From assembly GCA_963281155.1 (NCBI GenBank), contig CAUJLY010000004.1, forward strand, positions 2,976,001 through 3,040,000: a stretch of DNA of 64,000 nt. The letters are read 5' to 3'. Shown in pieces: positions 34,932 to 46,973 of the stretch. A program made the translations under genes and the position numbers. How positions within the stretch are numbered: the first letter of the stretch is position 1; every line of letters starts with the position of its first letter. Source of the stretch: Rhabditophanes sp. KR3021 (lineage: Eukaryota; Nematoda; Chromadorea; Rhabditida; Alloionematidae). The notes under the pieces were generated by a model. The model had not been told where the DNA came from and searched no databases. It was given only the letters and a program-made list of their open reading frames with translations.

Positions 34932-35131
34932 ATTCCTACAAACTACTAAATATATAATACATAATTAATTAATAAATAAAGATAACGATAACGTAGCCAA
35001 TAAGTAACTTTGCAAGGACAACATTCTAAATGAAATTTATTTTATTATTTGAATGATCTAGACATTTAAAAGCATACACTGATAATCAATCATACATCTA
35101 ATTATACATATGTATAAGTGCAATTGCAGAT

Positions 35132-35750
35132 CTAGAATATTTTAGCTGAGTTTTTGCGGTATAGGAAAGATGCAATTATGGAAGCAATGCCTAGAAACCC
35201 AAGCACGTAACTTCCCCTGTCTCTAAATTTGCGTCTTTCTAACTCATCTTCTATTTCATAAATTCGAACAGATAGACGTTGGACTTGTCTTTTGACTTGC
35301 TTTAGTTCGCGGAGGGCATTTTCGTCAACTGCCATTGATGTCATAGATTGCACCTCAAAGTTAGGTCTATTGTGACTTTCTTCTAATACTTCACTCGAAT
35401 TTCCTTGTTCGTTGACTGGTTCCTGCAATATCATAAATACTTATCAACCTTTTAATATTACTTACATTATCGTAAGAGTCATCTCCGTACTGTTCAGCAG
35501 AACCAGCTGCATATTCATAAAGTCCGCCATCTTGACCAACAACGATTTTCTCGGGAACTCTCATATTACTAATATAACCATTACTGAGATCATTATACAA
35601 TTCATCTTCCAAGAATTTTTCTTGCTTTAAATTGTCAGGAATAGGAGGTGACATGATGGATGCAGATGTCTGAGGAAAGTCCCACGGATTCCTGAAGATG
35701 TCGTCTAAACAAGCTTTAGAATGTTGTAATGGAGGTGTTTTGTTTGACAT
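35132..35750 (-). CDS. mff-1: Mitochondrial fission factor (MFF/Tango11 family)
   Basis: Two exons, 35750-35466 and 35422-35132, encode 191 aa. MFF is a tail-anchored outer-membrane protein of mitochondria and peroxisomes that recruits the dynamin DRP1. The family hallmark MRVPEKIVVG (compare MQVPERIVVAG in vertebrates) lies near residue 64. A short coiled coil (LRELKQVKRQVQRLSVRIYE) is followed by a single C-terminal membrane span (LGFLGIASIIASFLY) and a basic RKNSAKIF end. The order matches the family exactly, and the length suits invertebrate forms. The numbered paralogue symbol is provisional. Confidence 0.88.
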
Positions 35751-36720
35751 TAAATAAAACTTCGAATAACATATGTACTTTCAAATTAGATATCGTTTTG
35801 TTAGATTAAATAGAAGGAAATATTAAAGTTTGTGATTAACAAAGATAGTAAAATATGTTTACTATTCAAATCAGATCAATAACCGAAACTGTTTGTGGTG
35901 CTATATTAGATTTGGGAACACATTAACACTGCATCACACACCAGTTTGCGGTCTTTTTGACTTATTATAATTAAGGAAACGCGGAAATAGAGGGACACTA
36001 TTCTATGGTACTTATAAGAACAAACTTTACTATCGTGGTACATTGCTTACATGTTCTAAATGGAAAGTATGATGAAAGACGTGTATTGCTCTTAATACAC
36101 ATAACTAATAATAATTAATATAAAATACGTTTACTATCATATGTGCTAAAGGACCAAATATGAATATAATGGGCTTAGTATTATTATTGATGAGTATTAT
36201 TTGCGATAATGATGAAATAAGGTATAATGAAATATAATGTACGTGCAAGCGGTGTAATATTATTAACAAACAATTGAAATCGAAAGTGTATGGTAACTTA
36301 CTTTGCTTGAAAAGTTAATAGCTTATTCTAAAAAATTTAATTTCTGCTCCGATAATGAGGAACAAAAATGTTATTAATAAAATGATGGCACCTTTCGTGA
36401 TATTGAAATAAAAATAATCTCCTTTATATTAATTCGTTGAGTTTACGTCTCACATAATCGCAGACTTGTAAATAAGTTTTATACTTGGTATAGTAAAATG
36501 AATTTTACATCTAAATGAAAAATACGTTTTACACGTGTTAATATTATTTGTATTCACAATCTGTTGGAGCATTTATATAATTACATTACAAAATTTATAA
36601 AAACCACATATTCTCATTGTAATTTCGGAAGGTTGTTAAGAAGATTATTATAATTACTTGGAAGCAGTACATCAGTTTAACAAAGTGGACTATTTGCCAT
36701 TTGTCTTCATTCACTTAAAC
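35751..36720. other. Divergent intergenic region
   Basis: Between MFF (-) and the seven-TM receptor (+). AT-rich, no gene or repeat recognised. The open frame of the receptor extends upstream to 36658, but the first ATG is at 36721. Confidence 0.5.
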
Positions 36721-37650
36721 ATGGCATTTAACTATTATAGTCACTATCTTGGCATGATTCAAATTTCTTCGAATTCGGCATCTATTTTGGTTTGCATTTG
36801 GTTTATATATATTTGGTATTGTGGACGAAAAATACTAAAATTTTATAATTTGAACATCTTTTTATTGATAAATTTTATGATTAGTCTTATTATAAGCATA
36901 ATCCGGATGGTAATTTGTATGGAGATGATTTATGAACGTTTCGCTAGTCGCCCACATTACTATCCTTGGCAAAAGATTTTCTCCTTGTTTACAAATACCA
37001 TACTAATATTTTTACACAAAGGAAGAGAACTGCTTATACTTTGCACAATATTGCAATGCTTCTTTGTGGCACTGAGACCACAATTTTTGAGAAGTAATTT
37101 ATACAGTTGTATAACCTTGTTATCAGTTACCAGTTCGGTGACTTACGGAGGTTACTTTGGTTATTGCTTTGTAGTTGGTTTCAACTACATCGACATTAGT
37201 GACATTGAAATGTATGAAAACATGTCGTTGCCCTTTTTCACAAAGAATATCAACACAAGTGTCATCTGTAATATTGTTATTGTAATCGTTTCAATCATAC
37301 CAGCAATTATAACACATGTCAAACTAAAATACATGAAACAAGAAAAATCAAGAGAATTTTATAACAACTCAATGATTATCAAACGCGGTTTGGCAGTTCT
37401 GATATCTTTTTCAACACTGTATTCGTTATGTTTTTCAGTACCATTATTTGTAATATTCATATTTGTGACACCATCAAAGAAAAACAACGACATTATTATC
37501 ATAATTTTGAGTATTATGGAATTCTCACACCTTGTTTTTTGTATCGGAGTACAAGCCACAGTCGTCATATTTAACGCAGATTTCCGAAGTTTGTTTTTTT
37601 CCTCGAAATGCATCACTATCAAAGTATGCAAGCGTGCGCTTCACTTGTAG
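36721..37650 (+). CDS. Seven-transmembrane chemoreceptor-like GPCR, orphan
   Basis: A single uninterrupted exon of 309 codons from the first ATG (frame open from 36658, so an upstream exon is possible). Seven hydrophobic segments are visible: ILVCIWFIYIWYC, LNIFLLINFMISLIISII, ELLILCTILQCFFVAL, TLLSVTSSVTYGGYFGYCF, VICNIVIVIVSIIPAII, a long sixth near KRGLAVLISFSTLYSLCF, and IIIILSIMEFSHLVFCIG. The motif ALRPQFLR follows TM3 where rhodopsin-family receptors have DRY. No NPxxY is present in TM7. This pattern fits the divergent nematode serpentine chemoreceptors (sr families) better than peptide or amine receptors. Subfamily is unresolved and ligand unknown. Confidence 0.65.
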   Translation: MAFNYYSHYLGMIQISSNSASILVCIWFIYIWYCGRKILKFYNLNIFLLINFMISLIISIIRMVICMEMIYERFASRPHYYPWQKIFSLFTNTILIFLHKGRELLILCTILQCFFVALRPQFLRSNLYSCITLLSVTSSVTYGGYFGYCFVVGFNYIDISDIEMYENMSLPFFTKNINTSVICNIVIVIVSIIPAIITHVKLKYMKQEKSREFYNNSMIIKRGLAVLISFSTLYSLCFSVPLFVIFIFVTPSKKNNDIIIIILSIMEFSHLVFCIGVQATVVIFNADFRSLFFSSKCITIKVCKRALHL

Positions 37651-39967
37651 CAATTGAAATAAACACCCTCACAATCTGGTTATAATTGAAATATTCATCC
37701 CACCTAAATATACTTTAAAAATAAATTTTTTCTGTCTAATTAGTTGCCCTTCCCTGTACTTTCGAAAACAAAAAGCTGCAATTAATGATCTCTGTGAATT
37801 ATTTACACTCTTCCTTAATTAAAATCTTTTATTAAAAACATTTACCCCAAAGTGCTCAAACATGAATTCAAATTGTGTAAAGTTAAGCATTTTTTGTTTA
37901 TATCAAACAAATGCACATATTTATAAATTATCGGTTGCAATTTAACATTATTTAACCCAAAAAAATATGAAACTTGTTTAAACTTTTTTACTATGCAAAG
38001 CTACTAACCGAATGCCTTTTAGTATGAAATAAAAAACTGATAACACACTAACGTCATCAACTACTCGTTAAATGACGGGGAATTCCTCTGTTTCGTCATA
38101 TCGTACACACTTATTTGTCACCTTCTTATTAACATATTTTAGTGTGCATAAAATGTCTTAGCTTTTGACATTCTTGTACGAAGTAAGTGAAAGGTAAGAA
38201 CAAATTCACCACACATGAGTCAAGTTCACAAGCAAGACACGAACAAATATAGGACAGTTTAGTACAGATATATGATTTCATCATTTGACCCAAATCCGGC
38301 TTCATTTCATCATACAATGAAATATACAGTCAAATAATATTTATTATAGAATAAAAGCTCTTTATTTGTTGCATGACTCATTTTTGAAATGTGAAACAGA
38401 AGCAATTTTTGATTACTTGACAATGGTACAAAAGATAATTGTTTGGGGATTTTATAAAAAATGATCTCAAATACTGGTCTAAATTAACATGCTTACAAAA
38501 AAGAAACCAAATAAATATTAAAACAAACTAAATATTTAATTTTGAATGATTTTCCTCTCCACATAAATTCTCAACTTTTTTCCAATGTCCACAATGCGAC
38601 GACAAAATGATGCAAAAAGTATGTAAATTTACTTAAGGAAACCTAAAAACAAAACTTTTTTTAGTCTCTTCTGTTTGTATTGACAATAGATTCCGGGCTT
38701 TTTGAACGGTTACTTAGACTAAATCAAGATTTCGAGCATGGTCGTTGTTTACTGTTGTCTTGTACAATATAACTTCCAGTTTACTACATCATATCAACCT
38801 CAGCTGACCGTTCATCAAAGATAACTGAGATAACTATTCTAGTTAATTATAATTGCTTCTTATATTTCTTTTATAAGCTAGAAACTAAAAACCTAATAAA
38901 AGAGTGAAAAAACATGTATAATAAAAGAAGATAAATTACTTTGTTCCTGGTATTAAGGGAAAAAGTGATGGATTCATTGCACTTCCCAATAATCCATTGT
39001 TATTTTTAACATTATCACTATCTAACTTAATCAGTATTATTTGTATTTCCATTCGTATCTAAAGATTTGTTGTTTTGCATTGTGTGATCTTGTGTCTAAT
39101 CAAATGATTTGAAGGCTATTGCCTTGTTTTGACACTTCTACATTTTAAAAATAGATTATGGCAGCGGAACTATGCCCGAGACGCTATCAGTTTTCACTTC
39201 TCACCAAACCTTCATATCTTCAAACAATTCATTAACCCGTCAATATTTTCTTTATTATTCAGCATAACCGACATTATGATTTCATATTTGATTATTTATT
39301 GATATCATATTCAGTAAAGACAATCATTTCTTTGCATATAAACCTGATCAAGTAATAAAGGTTTAGTAATACATCACAACTCTGAGTAAGCGACGATAAG
39401 CTATTAACAATACACACTCACCTTTAATTTCGATTATTTTAATGGTTTTAATTGTCCTTTTATGGTTCTGATAAGGGAACATAATTAGTTTCCTGGAAGG
39501 TGCGGAAGTGGGGGTAGTGTAATGCATATTAAAAAGATACTCCTTAATTGCACTGTTTAAATGAGTTATCGGCGCCAAGAATGCACTGTAGGGTATACTT
39601 TGGAACGTGTCATCTTTAACTGCACCTTATCAAAACATTTCATTATTCATAATTAAGTGCTACTTTATTTACCATCCATGAAAAAGGTGGTACAAATGTT
39701 TTTGTGATTACTATGTATCATTGCAATTAATTCTCAAGAAATAATATTCTCGAGCAGCAGTGCGAGTACAGAAAGGGGGTTGGGTTGGTGGAATGTGTGT
39801 GCGAATAATACTCAGTATATAAAGAAGGAACCTTGTAAGATTTCACATCAAGCTACAACTCTTAAAAAGCTTATTCCTACTTTTTGTGAAGATAAATTTA
39901 CTTCCTTAAAAATTACAAATCTAAATAATACACTTTGTTATTGTCTACAATTAAATTCTAATCAAAA
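37651..39967. other. AT-rich intergenic region
   Basis: About 2.3 kb with no supported gene. It ends in the promoter of the orphan gene at 39968. Confidence 0.5.
39816..39824 (+). promoter_or_regulatory. TATA box of orphan small gene
   Basis: TATATAAAG about 150 nt before the ATG at 39968, within AGTATATAAAGAAGG. The leader has no intervening ATG close to the start site. Confidence 0.5.
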
Positions 39968-40279
39968 ATGATTTTCGAAATTCCTCTTGATCATTTTCCA
40001 CAGCCTTATTCAAAGACTACTTTTGCCGATGAACTTTCTAAAAAATATTTCTCTACATATTTGCCATCTTTTGCTCAGATGAATAAGTCAATTAAAGAAA
40101 GCGTCAGCTTTAGTCCTCTTCACTCAACCACCTACACATTTAATGAATCAGCACCCAAGAATGTTTTTTCAACCAAACTGTCATTAGAGATAAATCTACA
40201 AGATCCATTGAACAGTTTAAAGAATTTCCAATTAAATCTATCAAAACACATTATGAACAGACGGCGGATATTTTTCTAA
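39968..40279 (+). CDS. Orphan 103-aa protein
   Basis: A single ATG-initiated frame of 103 codons. There is no signal peptide, membrane span or cysteine. Composition is Ser/Phe/Lys/Asn-rich with balanced charge and aromatic residues spread evenly (PLDHFPQPYSKTTFADELSK near the start), ending IMNRRRIFF. No family is recognised. Support for reality comes from a good TATA box upstream, an A-rich context before the ATG (TCAAAAATG), and a coding-like composition richer in GC than its flanks. An AATAAA lies at about 40526. Confidence 0.5.
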   Translation: MIFEIPLDHFPQPYSKTTFADELSKKYFSTYLPSFAQMNKSIKESVSFSPLHSTTYTFNESAPKNVFSTKLSLEINLQDPLNSLKNFQLNLSKHIMNRRRIFF

Positions 40280-41116
40280 GGTACCTTAATAATTGCTTTC
40301 AAATACGAAGTCAACAATAATACAACTCACTATTGCCTTATCTGACCTGACCACCATAATAGATTACGAATTGATTCTCAACAACAACAAACAATACTTT
40401 AAATCTCGTTTAGCTGAATAACTGAAAAATAACTGTAAATATTATAATCTTATGATCTTAACATGTGACGATCCACTACCTAATAACCAAAGATGATATT
40501 ATGCCTTCTTATGTATTTTAATTTTTGAATAAATTAATTCATTCACAATATTTGTTCTTATTTTAATTTTTTACGAAAAAAACTTGTTTAATATGATCAA
40601 AGTTTAGTATTTAGGTCCACTCAAAACAAACTTAATCACCGGTAAAAGAATGAATGAGACATGTATTTATGTATAAATTAATATAATAGTTGATACCATC
40701 TAGATTCAATAATTTCAAAACTTTGCATAATTTACTCAATTTTATGGGAGTATTTTGTTGTAATAATCTTAAGATGATGTAATTTTGTAGTATATGTTGG
40801 TAGTCACGATAAAAAACAGACTGTGTCTTTGTTGATTGTTTACTAGATCAGGAAAGTAGTGTATGTTTGTGTTTTGGTGTTTTTGTTTGTTTTTACTTCA
40901 GATAACTTTTCAAATATGTATGTGCATTTCCTATGGAACATATGATTTTAGTCAAAAAAAAGTAACATTTTTTTATTTATTTGCAAGCTCATATCATTTA
41001 TATAGCTTCATAAAACTCGTTAATTTTTTGTAAAACACATTAAAGAAAGCAAGTATTTGAGATGTAATAAAATTAAGTAAGTCTAAATGATGAGACATAA
41101 ATGGATCATTTGATAA
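40280..41116. other. Convergent intergenic region
   Basis: 3' sides of the orphan gene (+) and the GnRH-type receptor (-). AT-rich, nothing recognised. Confidence 0.5.
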
Positions 41117-42498
41117 CTATTTGGGATCAAAGATACCGTAAATAATGGCATTGATTAAGGGATTGATAACAATGATTGAATTCAAGAAAAACAAGGGAAC
41201 ATTGCTGAGGAACCACTGAATCCATAGATTATTTGAGGACAAAGATTGGATAATTGCAAGGACATTGTACGGAGACCATAGTATAATGTATGTTACTATA
41301 ATAAACAAAGCCTGTTTTTTTGTTCTCTTCCTAGCTAATCTCATGCGTTTCATAGCCAAATTTCCTAATTGTACTTCTTTGGTTCCATTTTTTAGGTTCA
41401 AAGCAACCACTTGTTTCAAGGACTCTGTTTTGACCTTTAAGTTTATAGAGAATAATGGTTTTGAGTTTCGAGTAGTTGATGTTGGTAAAGTTTCGGGTGT
41501 CGTAATTTTGTTGTGTTCCTCACACTCGCAATCAGTTAGTTTTTCAGTTTCCTGGGAGTCCAAAACATCATTCAACGAACCATTCTCATAAAGTGTTAAT
41601 CGTTTAATTTCTGAACTTGCTGCTCCATTCCTATCACTTGTAGAAAGTTCAATTGCTGAAGTGAAAGAACATTCCTTTGCCATTTGGCGGTCTTAAATTG
41701 ATATAAATTGAGTTATGACAACACAACAAATAACAACTAACCTCTGTTTTTGTGCCCAGATACAAGAGTCTTCATGAGTAAGAGGACAAAAAAATAACAT
41801 ACAATAATTATAAAAATAGGTATCCAAAAAATGAATAATAAATGATAGATGTTGTAAATATTTTCCCAATCCTTTGTTCTATTCAATTTTTCGAATGCTA
41901 CTTGTTTCTCGATTTCTGTGAAATTGTGGGTCTGGATGTGATTAGTAGTGTAGTAAATTACCAAAAATATGGGAACACATTGCTCGAAATTTGGGTAAGG
42001 CGAAAAGGATTGGAAAATAAATAATTGAGGAATGGAAACTATGAAGGCCAAACTCCATGCAACAAAGAGCATTTTCACGGCACGTTGTTTTGCGTTTTTT
42101 GCATTTTGGAAGGAACTAATAGAAGCCATCCCTATAAATCTATCTAAGGCAATACAAGTTATTATGAATGAATTTAAGTAAAAACAAAACACTGAGATGT
42201 ATTTAAATCCTCGGCATGCAAGATCTCCGGCATTCCATTGGTATGATTGAATCCAGCTAATATGAATCGGAACATATACAAAGAGCATAATTAAATCTGC
42301 TATATTTAGATTTAGACGTAGTAAAACAATTTGAGAACAATTTTTGGTTTTGCGAATAGCTCTTGCTAGTTTACATAATGTTACTATGTTCAGAGGACCC
42401 CCGCAAAGAACTGCCATCAGTAGGATAAAGCATTCAATGCTGTGTAATAGCGATAATGACTCCGTGTTTTCTGGTTCTTCGCTATCAGAAAAATTCAT
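41117..42498 (-). CDS. GnRH/AKH-type peptide receptor (GPCR)
   Basis: Exons 42498-41742 and 41691-41117 encode 443 aa. A rhodopsin-family receptor, closest by motif to the GnRH/adipokinetic-hormone receptors (nematode GNRR). GGPLNIVTLCKLARA ends TM1, LRLNLNIADLIMLFVYVP is TM2, AGDLACRGFKYISVF leads into TM3, and ALDRFIGM replaces DRY. TM6 has ILWSPYNVLAI, and TM7 ends NPLINAIIYGIFDPK followed directly by the stop. The cysteine pair bridging TM3 and loop 2 (LACR, FEQCVP) is present. Two features are odd. The third intracellular loop is very long (~130 residues, Ser/Thr-rich), and there is essentially no cytoplasmic tail, as in mammalian type I GnRH receptors. Confidence 0.85.
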
Positions 42499-45400
42499 CT
42501 TTCAGATTATACCTCTTTAAGCAATTTTCAAATTGACCTGGAAATAAGAAAAGTTAAGTGTCCGAACAAATAATAATAAATGTTATAGATACTAATGAAT
42601 GATAATAAGTAAACGCAATTTCATTTAAACTTTGCCGACGGTCGTCTTAATAAAAAGGCCTTTTGGTATGAGGGGTAAACAATTAAGAGTGGAGTATCAC
42701 GGAAATGGATAGCTAAACTACTCTCATCCTACTAATAACAATCAAATTTAGTAACTCAACAAAGTAATGTAATTCGATGTTACGCCATCTTTGGTATCGT
42801 TTCTACCATTATGTGTAGCATCGTTTCTGACATTGTTTCTGACATCGTTTCTGACGTCGTTTCCTTGAGTTAATAGGAAAGTACTAGTCCATAATACAAA
42901 TGATCTAATTATAGCATCATACAAGGCAAACAAAGTAACGATATTGAAGAGCAAAAAATTAATGATATCGAAGAGCTAAAATTAATGAAGACACCAAAAT
43001 ATGCAGAACTAGCAGAGATCTTAAGAAGATAACAGCTGTAGACAACACATCCTACAACAAAGATAACACAATTAACTGTTTTTTACATCATTAATTATAG
43101 AATGTGCAGTCGTATTAATCTCTTTAAAACATGGCTCATTAAATGGTTGTAATATCTCAAAATTGGAACACTTTCGAGACTGTTATTTAATTTACTACAA
43201 AAACATTATTATAAGAAGACTATATACACTTATTTGCATTTAATATTAGAATGGCATTTTATAAATTAACGTTTCAGCTCTTTAAATCCTTTTATGCTTT
43301 TAATAAAATTTACCATAATTCAAAAATGGTTCCATTTAACTCAAAAAAACTGGGTTAAATATTGAAAGGAATATTATTGTGGATAACGGTTTATATAAAC
43401 ACTCTTCAACAAATCGTAACTTATAATGTTGAATAAATCTATTGGGTGGTGAATGTTGGAGAATGTTTGGGTAAGAAAATGTGAAAGGAGAAGAAAATAT
43501 GAATGTAGAAGAAAAGTTCATTGTTTAGGTTTCGGTACTTCCTACCAAAACAAACCCATCACTTGTCATGTTTTAATAACTACATATGTAGCTATAAGTA
43601 TAACTGCAAATTAATAATTTAGTCTAGTCAAAAAGGCCACTTAACAAGAAATAATTAAGTAGCGAGGAATAATTATAGATCCAAAAATTATATCTAATTG
43701 TTATGCTATGAAGCACACAAAAATTGTCATTTATAACAAATTACGCCATTAAATGATGTCTCTTGTTTAACTTTTCAAATATTTATTTCAAACAAACTTA
43801 TTAACTTGCCAGCTTATAAACTGAAATCAAGGCGAATATGTAGTACCTAAGCTCATTATAATTATACATACTTTTTTATTCTTATTAAAGATTTAATTTA
43901 TCACTGTGATTAATTAGCCATATTATTGATATTCGTTACCTAATAGAATCAAAAAGTGGAAGTAAGTATTATAACAAGTGGATGCTAATTTGACTCTTAA
44001 ATGTGTGTTGTTACACTTCACACTATCTAATAATTTATTCCAAAGGATCCATTAGTAGGAAAGTATATTGAAAAGTAAATTTTGTGTGAATTAAAAAAGA
44101 GCATTTTATGTTGGCACTTTTAGTACCAAAATACAATGGTACATAAACATAAATATATGGATGGATGTACGTTTTTACTGGTAAAGAGATAAGTTTTGAA
44201 ATTTGAGCCACTTACAAAAAGCTAATGCTTTTAATAATATTGTTACATAAAATAATCAAATATTTATTTTGTAAGTGCCACTTTTCTAATAGATAGGGTG
44301 GGATGTGTTTTATTAGGCTAATATTCGGACAACTATATCTTTAACTTAATCATAAAAGTATATGAAAACATACGAAAAAGACTTTATGTTTCCTAAAGAT
44401 AAACGAAATTTGATTAATACATAGTTTAGTTAAAACTATTACTTTAATATAGTTTCATAATTAGGTATGAGAAAAGTTTGTCTGAGAAAGATGTGATAAT
44501 AATAGATAATGGTTGAGAATTACAAGAATAGTTGTAGCAAGATTTGGTAATAACTCTTCCTTGTACAAATAACATTTAATTGTAAATAGTACAACAAAAC
44601 AAACCGAGTATATTATTATTTTTTGTGTTTTTTGTGACGATAAACACCATAATAGCGTGTCATAAATGGCAATTATAAAAAATGGAAAATTGTACCTTAT
44701 TAACCGATTGAGTTAAGAAAAAAATAAAAATATTGTGGCATCCCTTTCTGTATATCATTAAAAGAATCTAAATGACTACTCTCATTAAGAGGTCTTTTAA
44801 TTAAAGTAAACAGAACTTGGAAATAATTTGAAATTTTTAATCATGCCAAAATTTATGAATAATCTTTGAAATTGTGTTATTCAAAGAATTTTATTATGTG
44901 CTAAATGATTGGCGATGTGTCGAATAGTGACAAAAATGTAAATAAACTTACCTATAACGATATTGTATGAAAAATAAATTCCAAATATAATTTTGAAGAA
45001 ATCAAAACATATGGTGCTCTGTATAAAGTAGCCAAAGAAGTCTATGTCTGGTAATGTTTAAACTGGCCTTAAAAGATGTCATCACATACAAAGCTGCCAT
45101 TTTGCCAAAAATTAAAAAAGTAATAGGCTGTATAGAAACACTTAACCTCAGATTTTTAAAGATCGTGGGAACCTTCAAACATCAGAATGTCAAATTTTGC
45201 ATAAGTAGAAGAATTTTATTTTATAAAAGGCAATAAAATAAGTTTGAATAATGATTTGGAAGTTAGGAAAAGGGACAGACTTATTAAAAATTAATAGTTT
45301 ATTCTATTCCAATTATAGAATAGTAAAACAAATTAAATGTGGAAACATATTAGCTTATTAAATACCCTAATAGTATATGAACTGAAGTGTATAAATAATT

Positions 45401-46347
45401 TTCAGTAATCAGTTTAATCCTTTGATATTTAGGATGAGTGCTTATTAAAAAGTTATTTTAAAAAGGGCATAAAATAAGTAAGTATCCCAAATTATAAACA
45501 ACTTGCATCATCTTAAAATGTGTGGGGAATGAGTTACATATTAGACATTTTGGTCGCAAATTGTTCCATAATAAAAATTTATTTATTTTCCCATTGGACA
45601 TAATTATTGGAGCATTAACAATATTCTTGATATCAAAAAGTGGCAAAAAAACATATTATTTATTATAGGTTGTAGTGGCGAAAGTTGCCTTGGCATTATA
45701 TTAAAAACACTGAATGATGTCTGCTAAATCTAGACAATAACTAATAAAATTGAATTGTCATTAAGTCAAAAAAGTGATTACGAATTCGTCTTAGTTACAT
45801 ATACTATTTTTGTGAAGAAAGATTGTAAATCAAAATAAAGTATCTGCACGTAATCCTTTACACTGAAAGAGAAGAGTTGTGGCAGTTTATTTATTTTCTA
45901 TAGTACAAAATTAATTTCCAGTATTGCGCAACAAAAAATTAGAATTGTTATTTTTTGCGATTTTGAATTACATCTTAAAAAGGAAATGACATAAAGGAAA
46001 TTGTTTGTTTTACATCAAATTATTTATGTATCTGTCGTGATGTTTTCAAATAAATTTTCTTATCAGCCAATTTTCTTTATGGAGCCATTTTTAACCTGTC
46101 AAATTCTTATTTTTCAACGATAAGATCCCTCATCATAAAAGACTTGATTATGACAAAAAACACTATATTTAATTTTGTATAAAACAACTAGTAAAATAAA
46201 AGGATATATCAAATTACTTTTCGCCCCGTTGGGAGATTAAATTTTGACACCGATACACATGCTTATACACGAAACAAGAAGTATAGTGGAATTGTGTTTC
46301 AAGATAAAAGTAGCATTTGATTTTAAAGTCACCGCATTTTAACTATA
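42499..46347. other. Long AT-rich intergenic region
   Basis: About 3.8 kb with no supported gene. Apart from the tandem repeat at 42798-42862 nothing structured is evident. It includes the upstream regions of the GnRH-type receptor (-) and DPM3 (+). Confidence 0.5.
42798..42862. repeat. 12-nt tandem repeat, about five units
   Basis: Imperfect units of the type TCGTTTCTGACA run from about 42798 to 42862. Read on the minus strand they give a short VRND repeat inside an open frame, but that frame has no support as a gene. Confidence 0.75.
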
Positions 46348-46681
46348 ATGGCAACTCAATTAGTCTCTTTTTTGGCATATTTTATCCCTGCCTTCTTGAT
46401 TTGGCTAGGATTTATCAAGGAATGGTTTCCATCTTTGAACGGCGCATTTTCTCATAGTACTAATCTCATCATCTTATATGTAAGTGTTAATAAGTTCATA
46501 CCAATTTAATATTTACTTTAAACAGTCCCCTTTTTACATTATTGGAATGCTAATGTTATACGCTGCCAGTACAGTTGCTTATGGTGTTATCACTTTTAAC
46601 GATGTCGAGTCAGAACGTGTTGCACTTATGGAGGAAGTCGCTTTAGCCAGAGCTAATTTAATGGAGAAGAAAATTATTTAA
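46348..46681 (+). CDS. dpm-3: Dolichol-phosphate mannosyltransferase subunit 3 (DPM3)
   Basis: Exons 46348-46479 and 46526-46681 encode 95 aa (human DPM3 is 92 aa). DPM3 tethers the catalytic DPM1 to the ER membrane in the dolichol-phosphate-mannose synthase needed for N-glycans, GPI anchors and O-mannosylation. Two N-terminal membrane spans are seen (VSFLAYFIPAFLIWLGFI and FYIIGMLMLYAASTVAYG). The conserved cytosolic tail follows: YGVITFNDVESERVALMEEV, matching the family's Y-x-V-x-TF-x-D and an EARA-like LARANLMEKK end. A length match, order match and tail motif make this a firm call. Confidence 0.92.
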
Positions 46682-46797
46682 AAATTCAATTTACAAGTAA
46701 ACCAGCTAGTTTATTTCAATTCACAAGGAAGCACTTTAAGGTTCAAGAAAAATCTAGCACACATTTTGATATCATTTCTAACGTTTAATTAATGTTA

Positions 46798-46803
46798 AAT
46801 AAA
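46798..46803 (+). terminator. Poly(A) signal of DPM3
   Basis: AATAAA 117 nt after the DPM3 stop codon. Confidence 0.5.
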
Positions 46804-46973
46804 ATTGATATATGTAAATTAAAATTATTAAATTAAATGCAAAATAAAGTTGAAATAATTGTTAAAGTTCAATATAAGTTTATCAAAAATAATTTTGTAC
46901 CTCATGGTTGATATATAGACCTATTAATTGTTAAATTTAAAATAATAAAAATATAAATCTGTTTTTGTATTGT

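Noticed and set aside
36658..36720. Upstream extension of the seven-TM receptor frame
   Set aside because: The frame is open but starts with a TTG codon. The first ATG at 36721 gives a sensible extracellular N-terminus.
42748..42954. Minus-strand frame with RNDVRN-type repeats
   Set aside because: It only reflects the 12-nt tandem DNA repeat and has no other gene features.
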